Assembly: GCA_026707735.1 (NCBI GenBank)
Contig: JAPOWH010000003.1
Location: forward strand, 124,001-188,000
Reading direction: 5' to 3'
From: Gammaproteobacteria bacterium
GTDB lineage: Bacteria; Pseudomonadota; Gammaproteobacteria; Pseudomonadales; Azotimanducaceae
Length of the DNA: 64,000 nucleotides
This document shows positions 27,245 to 36,172 of this stretch, piece after piece. The number at the start of each line of letters is the position of its first letter. The stretch's first letter is position 1. A program made the translations under genes and the position numbers. The notes beneath the pieces are model-generated. The model had not been told where the DNA came from, searched no databases, and worked only from the letters and a program-made list of their open reading frames with translations.

Positions 27245-27972
27245 ATGAAGTCATGTAGCTTTCATAAGGGTTTGTTGATGTTACTCTTCATGCCATGCGA
27301 AGTGCAGGTCAAAATCAGACCGTACAAGCCTTGCATTCCTGATATTTCTGCTCGCAGTAAGTTAAGGTTCGAGTGCTTCTTTTCACTAAACCGACATTCC
27401 AGTCATGTCCTCAGCTGGATTTTGGTCCAACACCAATACCTCCGCTTACGTTTCGTCTCAAGTCTCTCGCGACTCAAAGCGGAGACCCCGCGGGAACCTG
27501 GAAATGAATGGTTCGTCAAGCCTTTCTGTACAGCTACATCGAGTTAAGTTTCGATTAACTTATTCCCAAAAGCGTAGAATCCTGCCGTAGCAGGTAGCGG
27601 CGCAGGCCAGATGCATGTCGTGACAAATGGAGTCTCCAAAACGGCGTCCCCCCATCGCGCATTCGTGGAAAAGCCAATGTTTCACGTATTTGCCAGGCTC
27701 CGCCATTTTGCGGTAGCGATAGTGAAATGGACGCAATGCGCGTAGAGACCCAGTCGTTTACAATTGCAGGGGCCTCCTCAGACTTGGAAGTGGCTCGAGC
27801 ACTCCGCTCGCACTGCAACTGCTACATTCGCCGAATCCGGAGTCGAGTTACGCTAAGAACTGTTGCATAGTGAATCTAGACCACTTCTTACTGAAGGTGT
27901 ACTATATTGACCACTAAGCACGTTGCATTGAAAAGTGTCAACGACTAAATCTCGAAATCACAAGGAAAGTCA
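27245..27972. other. Region between the FG-GAP and RHS genes, possible gene remnants
   Basis: An ATG follows the stop of the FG-GAP gene at once and opens a 100-codon frame (27245-27547), beginning with a hydrophobic GLLMLLFMPCEV stretch. A second frame at about 27362-27508 reads KPTFQSCPQLDFGPTPIPPL and then stops. The two could be parts of one broken small lipoprotein gene. A CCTGC-CGTA-GCAGG hairpin lies at 27581-27594. Nothing is recognised by family. Confidence 0.35.
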
Positions 27973-29079
27973 ATGACAAGAAGAAAATCATCACGACTCG
28001 GTTTACGACCAGCGAGTATAGCGCTTTGTGCAATTGTTGTGTTGCACGTCGCAACAGCTGCAGCGGATGCCGACGGCAGATCCGAACGCGTAGACAATGC
28101 CAAAGCAATACATTCGGCGAGTGAAAACGCTTCAGAGTACCTTAACGAACTTTCCGCACGACGTCGTGTAACGACCTTGTTCAAGAACAAGCAGTCGCCC
28201 CGATATGGAGTTCAGGAGAGCTATGTGAACACATCAAAGGGAAATTTGACGTTTGTGGTTCGAGATTTGGTTCGCCGTGAGAGGATGCCAATAGTGGTAG
28301 CTCGTGTTTATGATTCTTCAATGTTGGATGGTGTAGATTTTGGACCAGGATGGGTGCTTGGACTCAACGAAACTCTAACAATAAAGAATGGGTTAGTGAA
28401 TTACACTGACAGCTCCAACTCAACTCACACGCTGGAAGCACACGACGGTAAACTAGTCCCAGTCGAACCTGCTCTGGCTTCTGTAGAAAACGGAAAAATT
28501 CTCCGATCGGCAGGTGGGTCTATACAAGCGATATTACTAAATTGCGGTGATGTCCAAAAACGTTTTGATCGAAAGGGAGGAATCTTTCGACTGGTACAAG
28601 TCTCCACACAAGGAGGTGCTCTTCACATTGGGTACAACGGACACTTGATGGAGAGCATATCATCAGACCATTCAAAGATTAGTTTTAGTAGAGACAATCG
28701 CGGAAGAATTATTAAGATCGAAGATGACTTGGGGAGGACTGTCTCCTATGGTTACGATAAGAATGGTGTTCTGACTGATGTTCATGATCGTGCCGGCGAA
28801 CGATGGAGTTACAAGTACTCCGACGACAAAGATAAGCAACTGACGTCAATCATAGATCCCCGAGATGCCACAATCTTGGAGGCAATGTACTTAGATAGCA
28901 AGGTCATTGACATCAGAGCATTACATTCTCGCGCCAGCTTTGAATACAATCCTGAGTCCACACGAATGACAAACGGACTGGGCCAAAAGACCGTCTTTCA
29001 CATCTCGGATGGAATAACTGACGGAATCACAGATTCAAAAAGGAAACGTTTCACGTATTACCTTCGACGGCCAGTATAG
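27973..29079 (+). CDS. RHS/YD-repeat protein, N-terminal part (frameshifted)
   Basis: The first 368 residues of an exported RHS-type protein. A signal peptide ends at ATAAADA. A region with FGPGWVLGLNETLTIKNG then NYTDSSNSTHTLEAHDGK is the N-terminal plug-like part, typical of RHS proteins. YD-like repeats start near residue 220: ISFSRDNRGRIIKIEDDLGR then TVSYGYDKNGVLTDVHDRAG. The frame ends at 29079 shortly after an A5 run (29040-29044). The neighbouring frame continues GNVSRITFDGQYRPILLEQN and joins the downstream part, so one base change separates the two halves. RHS proteins build a shell around a C-terminal toxin or enzyme. Confidence 0.75.
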   Translation: MTRRKSSRLGLRPASIALCAIVVLHVATAAADADGRSERVDNAKAIHSASENASEYLNELSARRRVTTLFKNKQSPRYGVQESYVNTSKGNLTFVVRDLVRRERMPIVVARVYDSSMLDGVDFGPGWVLGLNETLTIKNGLVNYTDSSNSTHTLEAHDGKLVPVEPALASVENGKILRSAGGSIQAILLNCGDVQKRFDRKGGIFRLVQVSTQGGALHIGYNGHLMESISSDHSKISFSRDNRGRIIKIEDDLGRTVSYGYDKNGVLTDVHDRAGERWSYKYSDDKDKQLTSIIDPRDATILEAMYLDSKVIDIRALHSRASFEYNPESTRMTNGLGQKTVFHISDGITDGITDSKRKRFTYYLRRPV

Positions 29080-29119
29080 GCCCATTCTTCTCGAACAAAA
29101 CGACACTCCCGTAGCCACA

Positions 29120-30967
29120 ATGACCTATGACGACAATGGACAATTGAAGACCCTAAGAACATCGACTGGTGCCACCGATTTTCAACACGGGAACTTTGGT
29201 GTAACAGCAATGTCCGGTGCAACCAATGCAAGATTTCAATACGATAGCCAAGGTCGCGTAATTGCTGCAGAAGACGACGAATATAAACGAACATACAAAT
29301 ACGACAAGATTGGATCGTTAGTCGAAGTAAAAGAAAACAACACAACTACAAAATTTCAATTGAACTCCGAAGGGTTCATTTCCAAAGTATACAAGAATGA
29401 CCACGAATTGATAGCCTACGACTACGACGAAGTGGGACGAATACGCACAATACAGTACTCCGACGGACGCGATGCCAATTTCAATTACGGAGATCATGAT
29501 CTACGAACCGACGCACACTATAGCGATGGCGTTAAAGCATTCATTAACTACGATGCAACAGGAAATATGGTGCATCGTCGCCTTAAGAGAAAAGATGGAA
29601 AAGAGTATACCCAACGCTATATTATTGGGGAAAATAACGAACTGCTTCAAATTCAACACCAAGGTACCACCGATATACCAAATGTCGACTTTACATACGA
29701 CCAAGCAGGCAATGTAATATCAGTATCATGGGGTAAACGTCACGGCAAAATCAACTACGATGACCTTCAACGAGTAGTTGACGTTCGTGTAGATGATCGA
29801 ATTGTACTTGAAGAAACCTACGAACCAATGAATTACGACAATGTATTAACAAGAGACACTATATCCGCTAACGTCGTCATACATTCATCGTCATCCCCTG
29901 TTTTTGGTTCGCTTGAAAGTATTGTCTACACCCGACCTAACACTAGCGACTTTGGTATAGTAAACTACTCAAGTGAGTTGCGAGGTTATGTTATTAATGC
30001 TAATTTTCTACGGCCAGATAATGTGCTCATGTCAAGTCTTAATCGAAGATTTATTCCCCTGGGTGATGAAGATATTTCGTCTCAGGCATTTAACCACGAT
30101 AAACCTAGCAACAGTGCCTTTATCCCCCCGGAGTTCAACTCGGTCAATTGTGTAGTGTGTTCGGTTGGTATAATAGCAGGCTCAATTAGTATAGTGGGAG
30201 ATGCCTCTGTCGGCAATCCTGTTAACATATTAGTAAGGATACTGGGCTGGTGTGGTGAATTTTCCACTGAGGGATCACCAATTTTACCTTGGCAGCATAA
30301 AATTAGTTTTGGGGACGGTTCAGGTATAACGGAAAGCAGCGAAGCACTTTTATATGAAGTGTCGCATACCTACCAAGAAAGTGGCACCTACACAATAGTG
30401 GATGAAATTCTTTGTTCTTGCTCCTCGCTATTTGCTGATGCCGTCTTGGTTAAGGCATTTCATGTATTGGGGCCGTGCCCAATGCAAATTCAGGCAATTA
30501 TTGACGAATACACACTTAAGAAAAGAAAGCTTGTTCCCGAGTGTCAACATTTCATACACGAGATTTTTGCAAGTAGTCCCAACTTTTCGGGAATTCTGGA
30601 ATACAATAGTGGCACTCATCGTTATTTGATTAATGTGCAGATGCACATTATGGCGGAAAAGCTGCGCGCAGAATATAACGACTACTATGAGGATGATAGC
30701 GATCTTCCACTCTGGATAACTAGTGGATATAGAAATCCCGTTCATAACGATAGTGTCGGTGGAGTCAGTGGAAGTTGGCATCAATATGGAAGGGCGATTG
30801 ATATTCAGCCAATGAGAACTAACTTACCCGAGGATACTACATTTGCGCAAGCATTAAAGAAACTCAAGGATATTGCAACATCCGAGTTCGACGATAGCTT
30901 GTATGATTTGGACAAAAGGCATGCCAATTATTTGCATATTGAGTTTCACCCTGATTATGAAAAGTGA
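29120..30967 (+). CDS. RHS repeats, PKD domain and M15 peptidase domain (C-terminal part)
   Basis: A 615-codon continuation of the gene at 27973. About nine YD repeats fill residues 1-240, for example FQYDSQGRVIAAEDDEYKRT and YDYDEVGRIRTIQYSDGRDA. A PKD-like domain spans about 345-430 (ISFGDGSG, then VSHTYQESGTYTI). The last 160 residues are a peptidase M15/VanY-like D,D- or L,D-carboxypeptidase fold: ITSGYRNPVHNDSVGGVSGS, WHQYGRAIDI, and YLHIEFH, giving His, Asp and His as zinc ligands. The classic hyperconserved RHS cage-closing motif is not seen. The order suggests a surface protein that cuts peptidoglycan. No immunity gene is evident. Actual coding of this frame begins near 29046. Confidence 0.75.
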   Translation: MTYDDNGQLKTLRTSTGATDFQHGNFGVTAMSGATNARFQYDSQGRVIAAEDDEYKRTYKYDKIGSLVEVKENNTTTKFQLNSEGFISKVYKNDHELIAYDYDEVGRIRTIQYSDGRDANFNYGDHDLRTDAHYSDGVKAFINYDATGNMVHRRLKRKDGKEYTQRYIIGENNELLQIQHQGTTDIPNVDFTYDQAGNVISVSWGKRHGKINYDDLQRVVDVRVDDRIVLEETYEPMNYDNVLTRDTISANVVIHSSSSPVFGSLESIVYTRPNTSDFGIVNYSSELRGYVINANFLRPDNVLMSSLNRRFIPLGDEDISSQAFNHDKPSNSAFIPPEFNSVNCVVCSVGIIAGSISIVGDASVGNPVNILVRILGWCGEFSTEGSPILPWQHKISFGDGSGITESSEALLYEVSHTYQESGTYTIVDEILCSCSSLFADAVLVKAFHVLGPCPMQIQAIIDEYTLKKRKLVPECQHFIHEIFASSPNFSGILEYNSGTHRYLINVQMHIMAEKLRAEYNDYYEDDSDLPLWITSGYRNPVHNDSVGGVSGSWHQYGRAIDIQPMRTNLPEDTTFAQALKKLKDIATSEFDDSLYDLDKRHANYLHIEFHPDYEK

Positions 30968-31643
30968 GATTGCGGAGACGTGCTTTAGTACAGGGGATGG
31001 GCAATGCGAGATTGTGTGTTTCTTTTCTTGTACTTTGTAACTCAATTTGGAACCGGACGAAAGGCCTCATCGCAATTCTGCTAAGTGTATAGAGGGTCAA
31101 CACTAGTTAGACGGCAACCGCGGTCGTCTCCAGCTTTTGATCCCTGAGCTAAGCGCGATGACAATGGTTCCACGGGGGAGCTTCCCGTGGGCGGTTGCCA
31201 TCCTCGGCGATGCACGAAGAGGCAAATGCGCCTCTTCGCGGAACTCATCTGGCCCTTCAGGATCATTCTGCAACTCGCTTTGGAAAAGATTCGTAATGTG
31301 TCGTTTGAGTTTTCGGAGCACCACGCATGTGCCATCTGATTGTAGATTCGTGGTCCAAGAACCCACTTCTTGAGGTCTATACTCCCCCTGATCGCCAGCA
31401 CAAATTTGTTTCCGGTTATCCTCTGCATCCATGCGAAAGGCGGTTCTTTCTCCATCGCGTTGCGTATACACAGTTACACTTTCCGCAATCGAAAAGCAAG
31501 ATAGTTTTCCAATGCGTTTGCGCCCCATCGGTGCTCGGTGATGTTTGGGAGTCTTTGCGCCAATGTCTTCTCGGGCGGAGTTCGTGGCACTTTCTGAGAC
31601 AGTTCGCTAGCATAACCAACTGTGGAGGAGGCAATCCACGATC
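30968..31643. other. Palindrome-rich region between the RHS gene and an IS3 remnant
   Basis: Two strong inverted repeats lie close together: CCACGGG with CCCGTGG (31170-31190) and CGAAGAGGC with GCCTCTTCG (31215-31238, nine base pairs, six-base loop). Minus-strand frames of 124 and 141 codons overlap here in different phases and resemble no family I know. It could be an IS end or a structured RNA. Confidence 0.4.
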
Positions 31644-31823
31644 ATGTCCAAGCGTAGAAGTTTCGATCCCGAGTTCAAGGAGCAGGCCGTTTCGCTCGCG
31701 CTGAATTCCCGGTTGTCGCAGACTCAGATCTGCGAGGAGCTGGGGATTTCCCAGAGCTTGCTGTCGCGTTGGGTGCGAGTGCATCGCACGAGGCGGGAGC
31801 AAGGGGCGATTCCGAGGAATTGA
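31644..31823 (+). pseudogene. IS3-family OrfA, frameshifted
   Basis: Begins MSKRRSFDPEFKEQAVSLAL then NSRLSQTQICEELGISQSLL and SRWV, the helix-turn-helix of IS3 OrfA. The frame is lost near residue 50, and the rest (EELTRLRRENARLKQE, the leucine-zipper end) is read in another phase up to a stop in TTTTAAAAAAAAG at about 31868-31880. That A run is where IS3 elements use programmed -1 frameshifting to make the OrfAB transposase. Confidence 0.75.
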
Positions 31824-31860
31824 CTCGATTACGCCGCGAGAACGCGCGGCTGAAGCAGGA

Positions 31861-32520
31861 ATGCGCATTTTAAAAAAAAGCTGCGAGCTACTTTGCGCGG
31901 GCGTCCAACCCAAGTATCAGGTGATTTCGGAGGCGACGGATTCCGTGTCCATCGTGCGTCGATGCGAACTGCTGCAGGTGTCGCGGGCGGGATACTACCG
32001 CTGGAGGCGTCGCGTCGATCAGGAGGCCGTGGACCGCGACGCGTTCCTGCTGGAACGCATTCGATCGCTGCATCGGCGATCGCATGGCATTCTCGGATTT
32101 CGACGCGTCCATCGCCTTCTGGAGCGGGGAGGGGTTCGCGTGGCGCAGCGTCGCGTGCGACGCTTGATGAGAAAGCACGGCCTGTTCGGTCGTCCCAGCG
32201 GTCGCAAATCGCGCTATCGAAGCAGGTCGCGGGCGGCGACGGCCGAGGATCTGCTGCAGCGCCAGTTCCATGCGGACCGGCCCAACCACAAGTGGGTGTC
32301 CGACATCTCGGAATTCTCCACCCTGGACGGCAAGCTCTACTTGTGCCAGGTTCGCGACCTGTACCACGGCGTCATCGTGGGATGGTTCCTGGACAGTCGG
32401 CAGACCGGGCGTCTCGTGATCGCCGCTGCCTCCGTGGCAATCCGCAATCGAGTGGCTCCGAAGGAGATCGTCTTTCACTCGGACCGGGGTGTTGGCGACA
32501 ACTTAGACGATATGTCTTGA
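31861..32520 (+). pseudogene. IS3-family OrfB transposase, C-terminally truncated
   Basis: The 219-codon frame has the HTH_21 region (SIVRRCELLQVSRAGYYRWR), then HGILGFRRVHRLLERGGVRV, then the DDE integrase core: NHKWVSDISEF carries the first aspartate and VFHSDRG the second. The protein departs from the family right after HSDRG, about 60-70 residues early, so the catalytic glutamate is missing. The junction is followed directly by IS110-type sequence, so one element probably truncated the other. GC content is high. Confidence 0.82.
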
Positions 32521-32582
32521 CCTGACCGCCCGTACCATGACGGGAAGCAACGAGCTTCCAATGAGAGCGGAGAACAGGTCAC

Positions 32583-33010
32583 ATGAACGAAGCATACCAG
32601 GAGAAACCCTCACGTCGTTCGCGAGCTTTTGTGGGTCTCGACGTGCACAAGTTGACGATTGCCGTGGCGGTCGCGGAACTAGGGGAATCGTCCTCGATTC
32701 GGGTGGAGGATCGAGGCGAGATTGCCAATACGGAAAAGGCGGCGTCCCGGCTCGCGGAGCGCTTGAAGCGGGACTTCGGAGCGAATCTGCACTTCGCCTA
32801 CGAGGCGGGACCTTGCGGATACGGTCTGCTGAGACGTTTGCGGACGCTGGGATTTGGATGCGACACTTCATGGCCTATCTGGGACTAGTGCCCAGCGAAC
32901 ACAGCAGCGGCGGGAGACGTCGCCGAGGAGCCATCACGAAGACGGGCAACCGCATAGCGCGACGACTTCTGGTGGAAGGCGCCTGGACCTATCGGTTTCC
33001 CGCTCGCTAA
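32583..33010 (+). pseudogene. IS110-family transposase with internal deletion
   Basis: The N-terminal frame (32583-32888) reads [20 protein letters not shown] and later [17 protein letters not shown], with the first two acidic catalytic residues. At about 32850 it runs into DNA that, in another frame, encodes [40 protein letters not shown] and a stop at 33008-33010. The centre of the transposase, about 180 residues including the KTDRRDA region, is gone. It is a different IS110 branch from the element at 23391. Confidence 0.78.
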
Positions 33011-33075
33011 CGTCTGAGCAAAAAAAGGCACTGAAGGAAATCATCCCAAGAACCTTTCATGCCCCGCTCAACTGA

Positions 33076-33613
33076 TCCATTCAGGCTTTGTCGGTAGGTT
33101 CAGGTACGCTAAGCCACGACCCTGAATTCTCAATTCCAAACATTGTTGGCTTGCTCGACAAGATGTCGTTGCGTACTGCGCAACATCAAGCGTCTTGTAC
33201 CCGCGTCATTCAGGTCAAAATTGAGTCCAATTGCCAATTTGAGTATCAAGATCGAGGCCATCTCTCGGGGTCGAATGGACAAACTCTATTGCGATGGAAA
33301 CCCAGCGAGCCACGCTAGCAATGAATTTGTGTTGCGCACTATGAACGTTAGCCACGACGTGATACGTCTATCAACGGCATAAAGAAGGCAGTTGTGACTT
33401 GGAGGTAAGTTCAATCTCTACCATTGGAATGCCAATACCATTTGCGATTGTGTGTTGTGAATTTTCTTGCTATCAACGAATCGTCCAACGTTTCTTCCTT
33501 TCGCGTGGTGCCCCAGGACGAATTCAGACGATGGTCGCAAGCACGATAGATGGGAGAACAGTACGCCGTGATAGGGAATGCGCTCAAGAATTGGAGGTCA
33601 ATTTCTAACTTGA
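33076..33613. other. Intergenic, no recognisable gene
   Basis: Short overlapping frames occur on both strands without protein-like features. No family match, strong hairpin or repeat is seen. It separates the IS graveyard from the convergent 3' end of the gene at 33614. Confidence 0.5.
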
Positions 33614-34852
33614 CTAATGCCCCCATGTCATAGCTTCCAACACGAGCTCGTCCAGCAAACGAAGCGAATCCAGATCTGTTGGTTCCAACAGTTGCTCAGC
33701 TTCGGCAATTGCTTGCGAACACTCGTGGTAGCTGGGTTCTTCATCCCAGTGATCACCTATACACAGGCGATTGACTACGCCCAAGAGGTCTGTCTCGTAC
33801 CCAGCGTTTCTCATTTCCGCTAGCGCTCGAACTACGGCAGCCACACGCGTCGCGTGGTTGCGAGGATTCCAGTTCCAATCAGCTGAGTTCAATTGTGAAA
33901 CCCAACTGAACGATTTCTCTACAGACTCTTTGAACTCATTGTCTCGATGACCAAGGGTCCCAATAGTCCAGTGCAGGAGGGTGGATTGGGTTCGACTATC
34001 CGCAAGGAACAACGGCTCAAATCCCAATCTAGCAGCAATTTCGTTGATTTCGTGCGGGGGAATATCCCAATCAATCTGTTTGCATTTCCCTTTTTTGTCG
34101 AGCCACGCTTCGCGAAGCACACGTTCCCTCACTTGGTTTCGCTTCGCGTAGTATCTACCTAGTCCCCCATCCCATTCTCCTAGAAATCCCCGTGGCGGAT
34201 CCTCTGATTTGAGATCCTCCAATCGCTTCAATTCTGCTTCATACCCGTGTTCATTGGTTCGGAAATACTCTGTGCGAACTCGTTGGAATTGGACGTGAAA
34301 CATGCAAAGGTTGGCGAATTGGACTAAGCGAAACACCGCGTCGGCATTGCAGACCTCTTTCAAATCCACTCGAATCGGCCCATCCATCAAATTGCACTCC
34401 GGACGCGACAGTGCTTCTTTCACGAGTTCCCGATCTCGTTCGTAGTTGTCGAACATCTCTCGGAACGTAAAAGGACTAGGCTTGGGAGACATACCGAAAA
34501 GATTGAGCGTGTAGGCTGGTTGATCGATGAAATGTACTTCGAGTGCGGCCAAGCACTCTTCGTCTGACAGGGCATTCTCGTCAAGCGTTTCAGCACACTC
34601 GTCGCCTAGCAACAATCTGTTAGTTGTGGGATCCGCGACTTCAGCCTCTAACGGGGAGAGATCTATATCTGTTTGCGAATTCACCAACTTTTCAATAAGG
34701 TTGTTAGAGTCGTCGGTCCTATGGGTCTCTTTGGTGGGGTCCGAAGGAACGTTAGCTCTATTGGGAGGTATTAGATGAAACAGAACTAGACACACCAAAC
34801 AGGCAGTGACCAGCACCGACAGGAAGATCACTTTTGTCCGTCTTAGAGACAC
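33614..34852 (-). CDS. Membrane-anchored protein of unknown function, paralogue of the protein at 11615
   Basis: A 412-residue protein with an N-terminal membrane helix (VIFLSVLVTACLVCLVLFHL) and a hydrophilic, probably periplasmic body. It matches the protein at 11615-12760 in block order: DEECLAALEVHF, FGMSPKPSPFTFREMFDNYE, RDRELVKEALSRPEC, a cysteine-containing VCNADAVF block and NLCMF. Overall identity is low, so the pair diverged long ago. The start is a GTG at 34850-34852. A leucine/glutamate-rich C-terminus ends the protein. No enzymatic motif is recognised. Confidence 0.68.
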   Translation of the reverse strand: MSLRRTKVIFLSVLVTACLVCLVLFHLIPPNRANVPSDPTKETHRTDDSNNLIEKLVNSQTDIDLSPLEAEVADPTTNRLLLGDECAETLDENALSDEECLAALEVHFIDQPAYTLNLFGMSPKPSPFTFREMFDNYERDRELVKEALSRPECNLMDGPIRVDLKEVCNADAVFRLVQFANLCMFHVQFQRVRTEYFRTNEHGYEAELKRLEDLKSEDPPRGFLGEWDGGLGRYYAKRNQVRERVLREAWLDKKGKCKQIDWDIPPHEINEIAARLGFEPLFLADSRTQSTLLHWTIGTLGHRDNEFKESVEKSFSWVSQLNSADWNWNPRNHATRVAAVVRALAEMRNAGYETDLLGVVNRLCIGDHWDEEPSYHECSQAIAEAEQLLEPTDLDSLRLLDELVLEAMTWGH

Positions 34853-35218
34853 ACTAGCTTGTGTTTAAGCAAATCATTGGTGGATCTTATGCAGACTTGA
34901 TTGGAGAAGCAGTGGAAAACGGAATGATAGTGAAGAAGATTTGGAAAAACTTGCTCCTCAACTCTGCGATGTCCCGATCAACCGGATGAGGTTACACTCG
35001 AGGCGCTACAACCGATTGAAGTTCTTGGAGCGTACCATGTTACTTCGATGGATTTGACAATCCCTAAAGATCTCTGCGCGCACTATTGGCGAGACTGCAA
35101 CCAGTACGTCAAGATTGGTAACTCGAACGTGCTCCGTTCGATCTTAATTGAGAATTCATGGCACTGTAGCTTCCACATCGCTACGAACCACTTCATAATC
35201 ACATCCAATTCTCTATAA
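34853..35218. other. Intergenic region with an open frame of uncertain status
   Basis: A plus-strand frame runs without stops from about 34970 to 35216 and could give a 56-residue peptide from ATG 35049 (MDLTIPKDLCAHYWRDCNQY, then VKIGNSNVLRS). No ribosome-binding site is evident and no family is recognised. It may be a gene fragment brought in with the DUF2857 gene. Confidence 0.35.
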
Positions 35219-35238
35219 TACTGTACATATATTCAATA
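35219..35238 (+). promoter_or_regulatory. LexA-box-like element upstream of the DUF2857 gene
   Basis: Seventeen of 20 bases match the LexA consensus, with CAA in place of the right CAG. A TATAAT (35214-35219) overlaps it. It lies about 55 bases before the annotated start. It resembles the elements at 8997 and 15392, which also precede ICE genes. Confidence 0.5.
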
Positions 35239-35292
35239 TAAGGAAAGATCCTAGAAGCAACGCCATGAAACTGTCAGACCTATTCTCCACCT

Positions 35293-35895
35293 ATGTGTAC
35301 TTCTATGATGAAAACCAAGGAAGCAGAGCTTACTTCCGCGGTACTGCTCTACGCTATTCGATGCGTTGCTGAAGGCGACTACGCTGCTCTAAGGCAAATG
35401 CAGATGGGCGATCGAGAGATCGACGAAATGAAGCGGATCGGGATCCGTGACCTCTACAATGCGGGATCTCTACGTTCACATTGCGTTTCGATACAGCTCA
35501 ATCGCGATGTGTTCTGGTCCATGATTCGCTATATGCGAGCGCAGACCGAGACAGACGACTCACTTCAAGAATTAATCGACCAAGATGCGCCGTTCGAGTT
35601 GGTGAGAAACTTCTATGGATTGAGCACGAGAGAATATACCCGACGACGCAAGTCTGGAACTGGACTTACGAACGCAGGAAGACCTCAAGAGCCTACAGAT
35701 GAGGAAGTAGACCGACTTTGGGATGTCTGGGAGACAATCGAAGGCAGAGATGCCAATGGAAGGCTTTCAACGCCAGCAAGATATCTACAGCTATCCGAGG
35801 AACTGAATATTCCCTTGCGGTCCATATGGCTCTTGACCGAACGATGGATACGTACCGATGCGGAACTGGCTCGGGTCCGTCAACGAACCGGTTGA
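35293..35895 (+). CDS. DUF2857-family ICE protein, displaced
   Basis: A 200-residue soluble protein. LTSAVLLYAIRCVAEGDYAA followed by LRQMQMGDREIDEMKRIGIR, then LVRNFYGLSTREYTRRRKSG and AGRPQEPTDEEVDRLWDVWE, match DUF2857 (the STY4527/4528-associated protein) of PFGI-1/SPI-7 elements. Its normal place is between parB and the TIGR03761 gene, some 20 kb away here. The start is unclear: MCTSMMK at 35293 has no ribosome-binding site, and an ATG at 35264 opens a different frame that runs through the same DNA for 35 codons. Function is unknown. It is probably a piece of the same dismembered element. Confidence 0.72.
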   Translation: MCTSMMKTKEAELTSAVLLYAIRCVAEGDYAALRQMQMGDREIDEMKRIGIRDLYNAGSLRSHCVSIQLNRDVFWSMIRYMRAQTETDDSLQELIDQDAPFELVRNFYGLSTREYTRRRKSGTGLTNAGRPQEPTDEEVDRLWDVWETIEGRDANGRLSTPARYLQLSEELNIPLRSIWLLTERWIRTDAELARVRQRTG

Positions 35896-36172
35896 CCACT
35901 ACCTTGTAGTCGTATTCCCATGAGGTGTCTGATTCCGTTAAACTGAAAGGCACTGGGAGGATGTAGTTCTCGCCCTCGGAGTGTACTTCACATGCCTGAA
36001 GAGCAATCCGAGAAATTGCGTCGAGTGTTAGCTTGTCGGAGGGTTGACTGCAACTAGATCGAGATATGCAATGCCAATGGGAATTCGACCGTTAGTCAGA
36101 TCACTAGCACACAACACACTTTGGCCATTTTGTTCTCATGTGTGAAATCTAGTTGTTGCGCTGGCCAAAATC

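Noticed and set aside
23898-27580. 13-base match AAAAGCGTAGAAT at about 23900 and 27570
   Set aside because: Dozens of 13-base matches are expected by chance in a window this size; flanks do not extend the match.
31081-31528. Two overlapping minus-strand frames of 124 and 141 codons
   Set aside because: They overlap in different phases, have no family resemblance and no ribosome-binding sites; composition is compatible with chance in GC-rich DNA.
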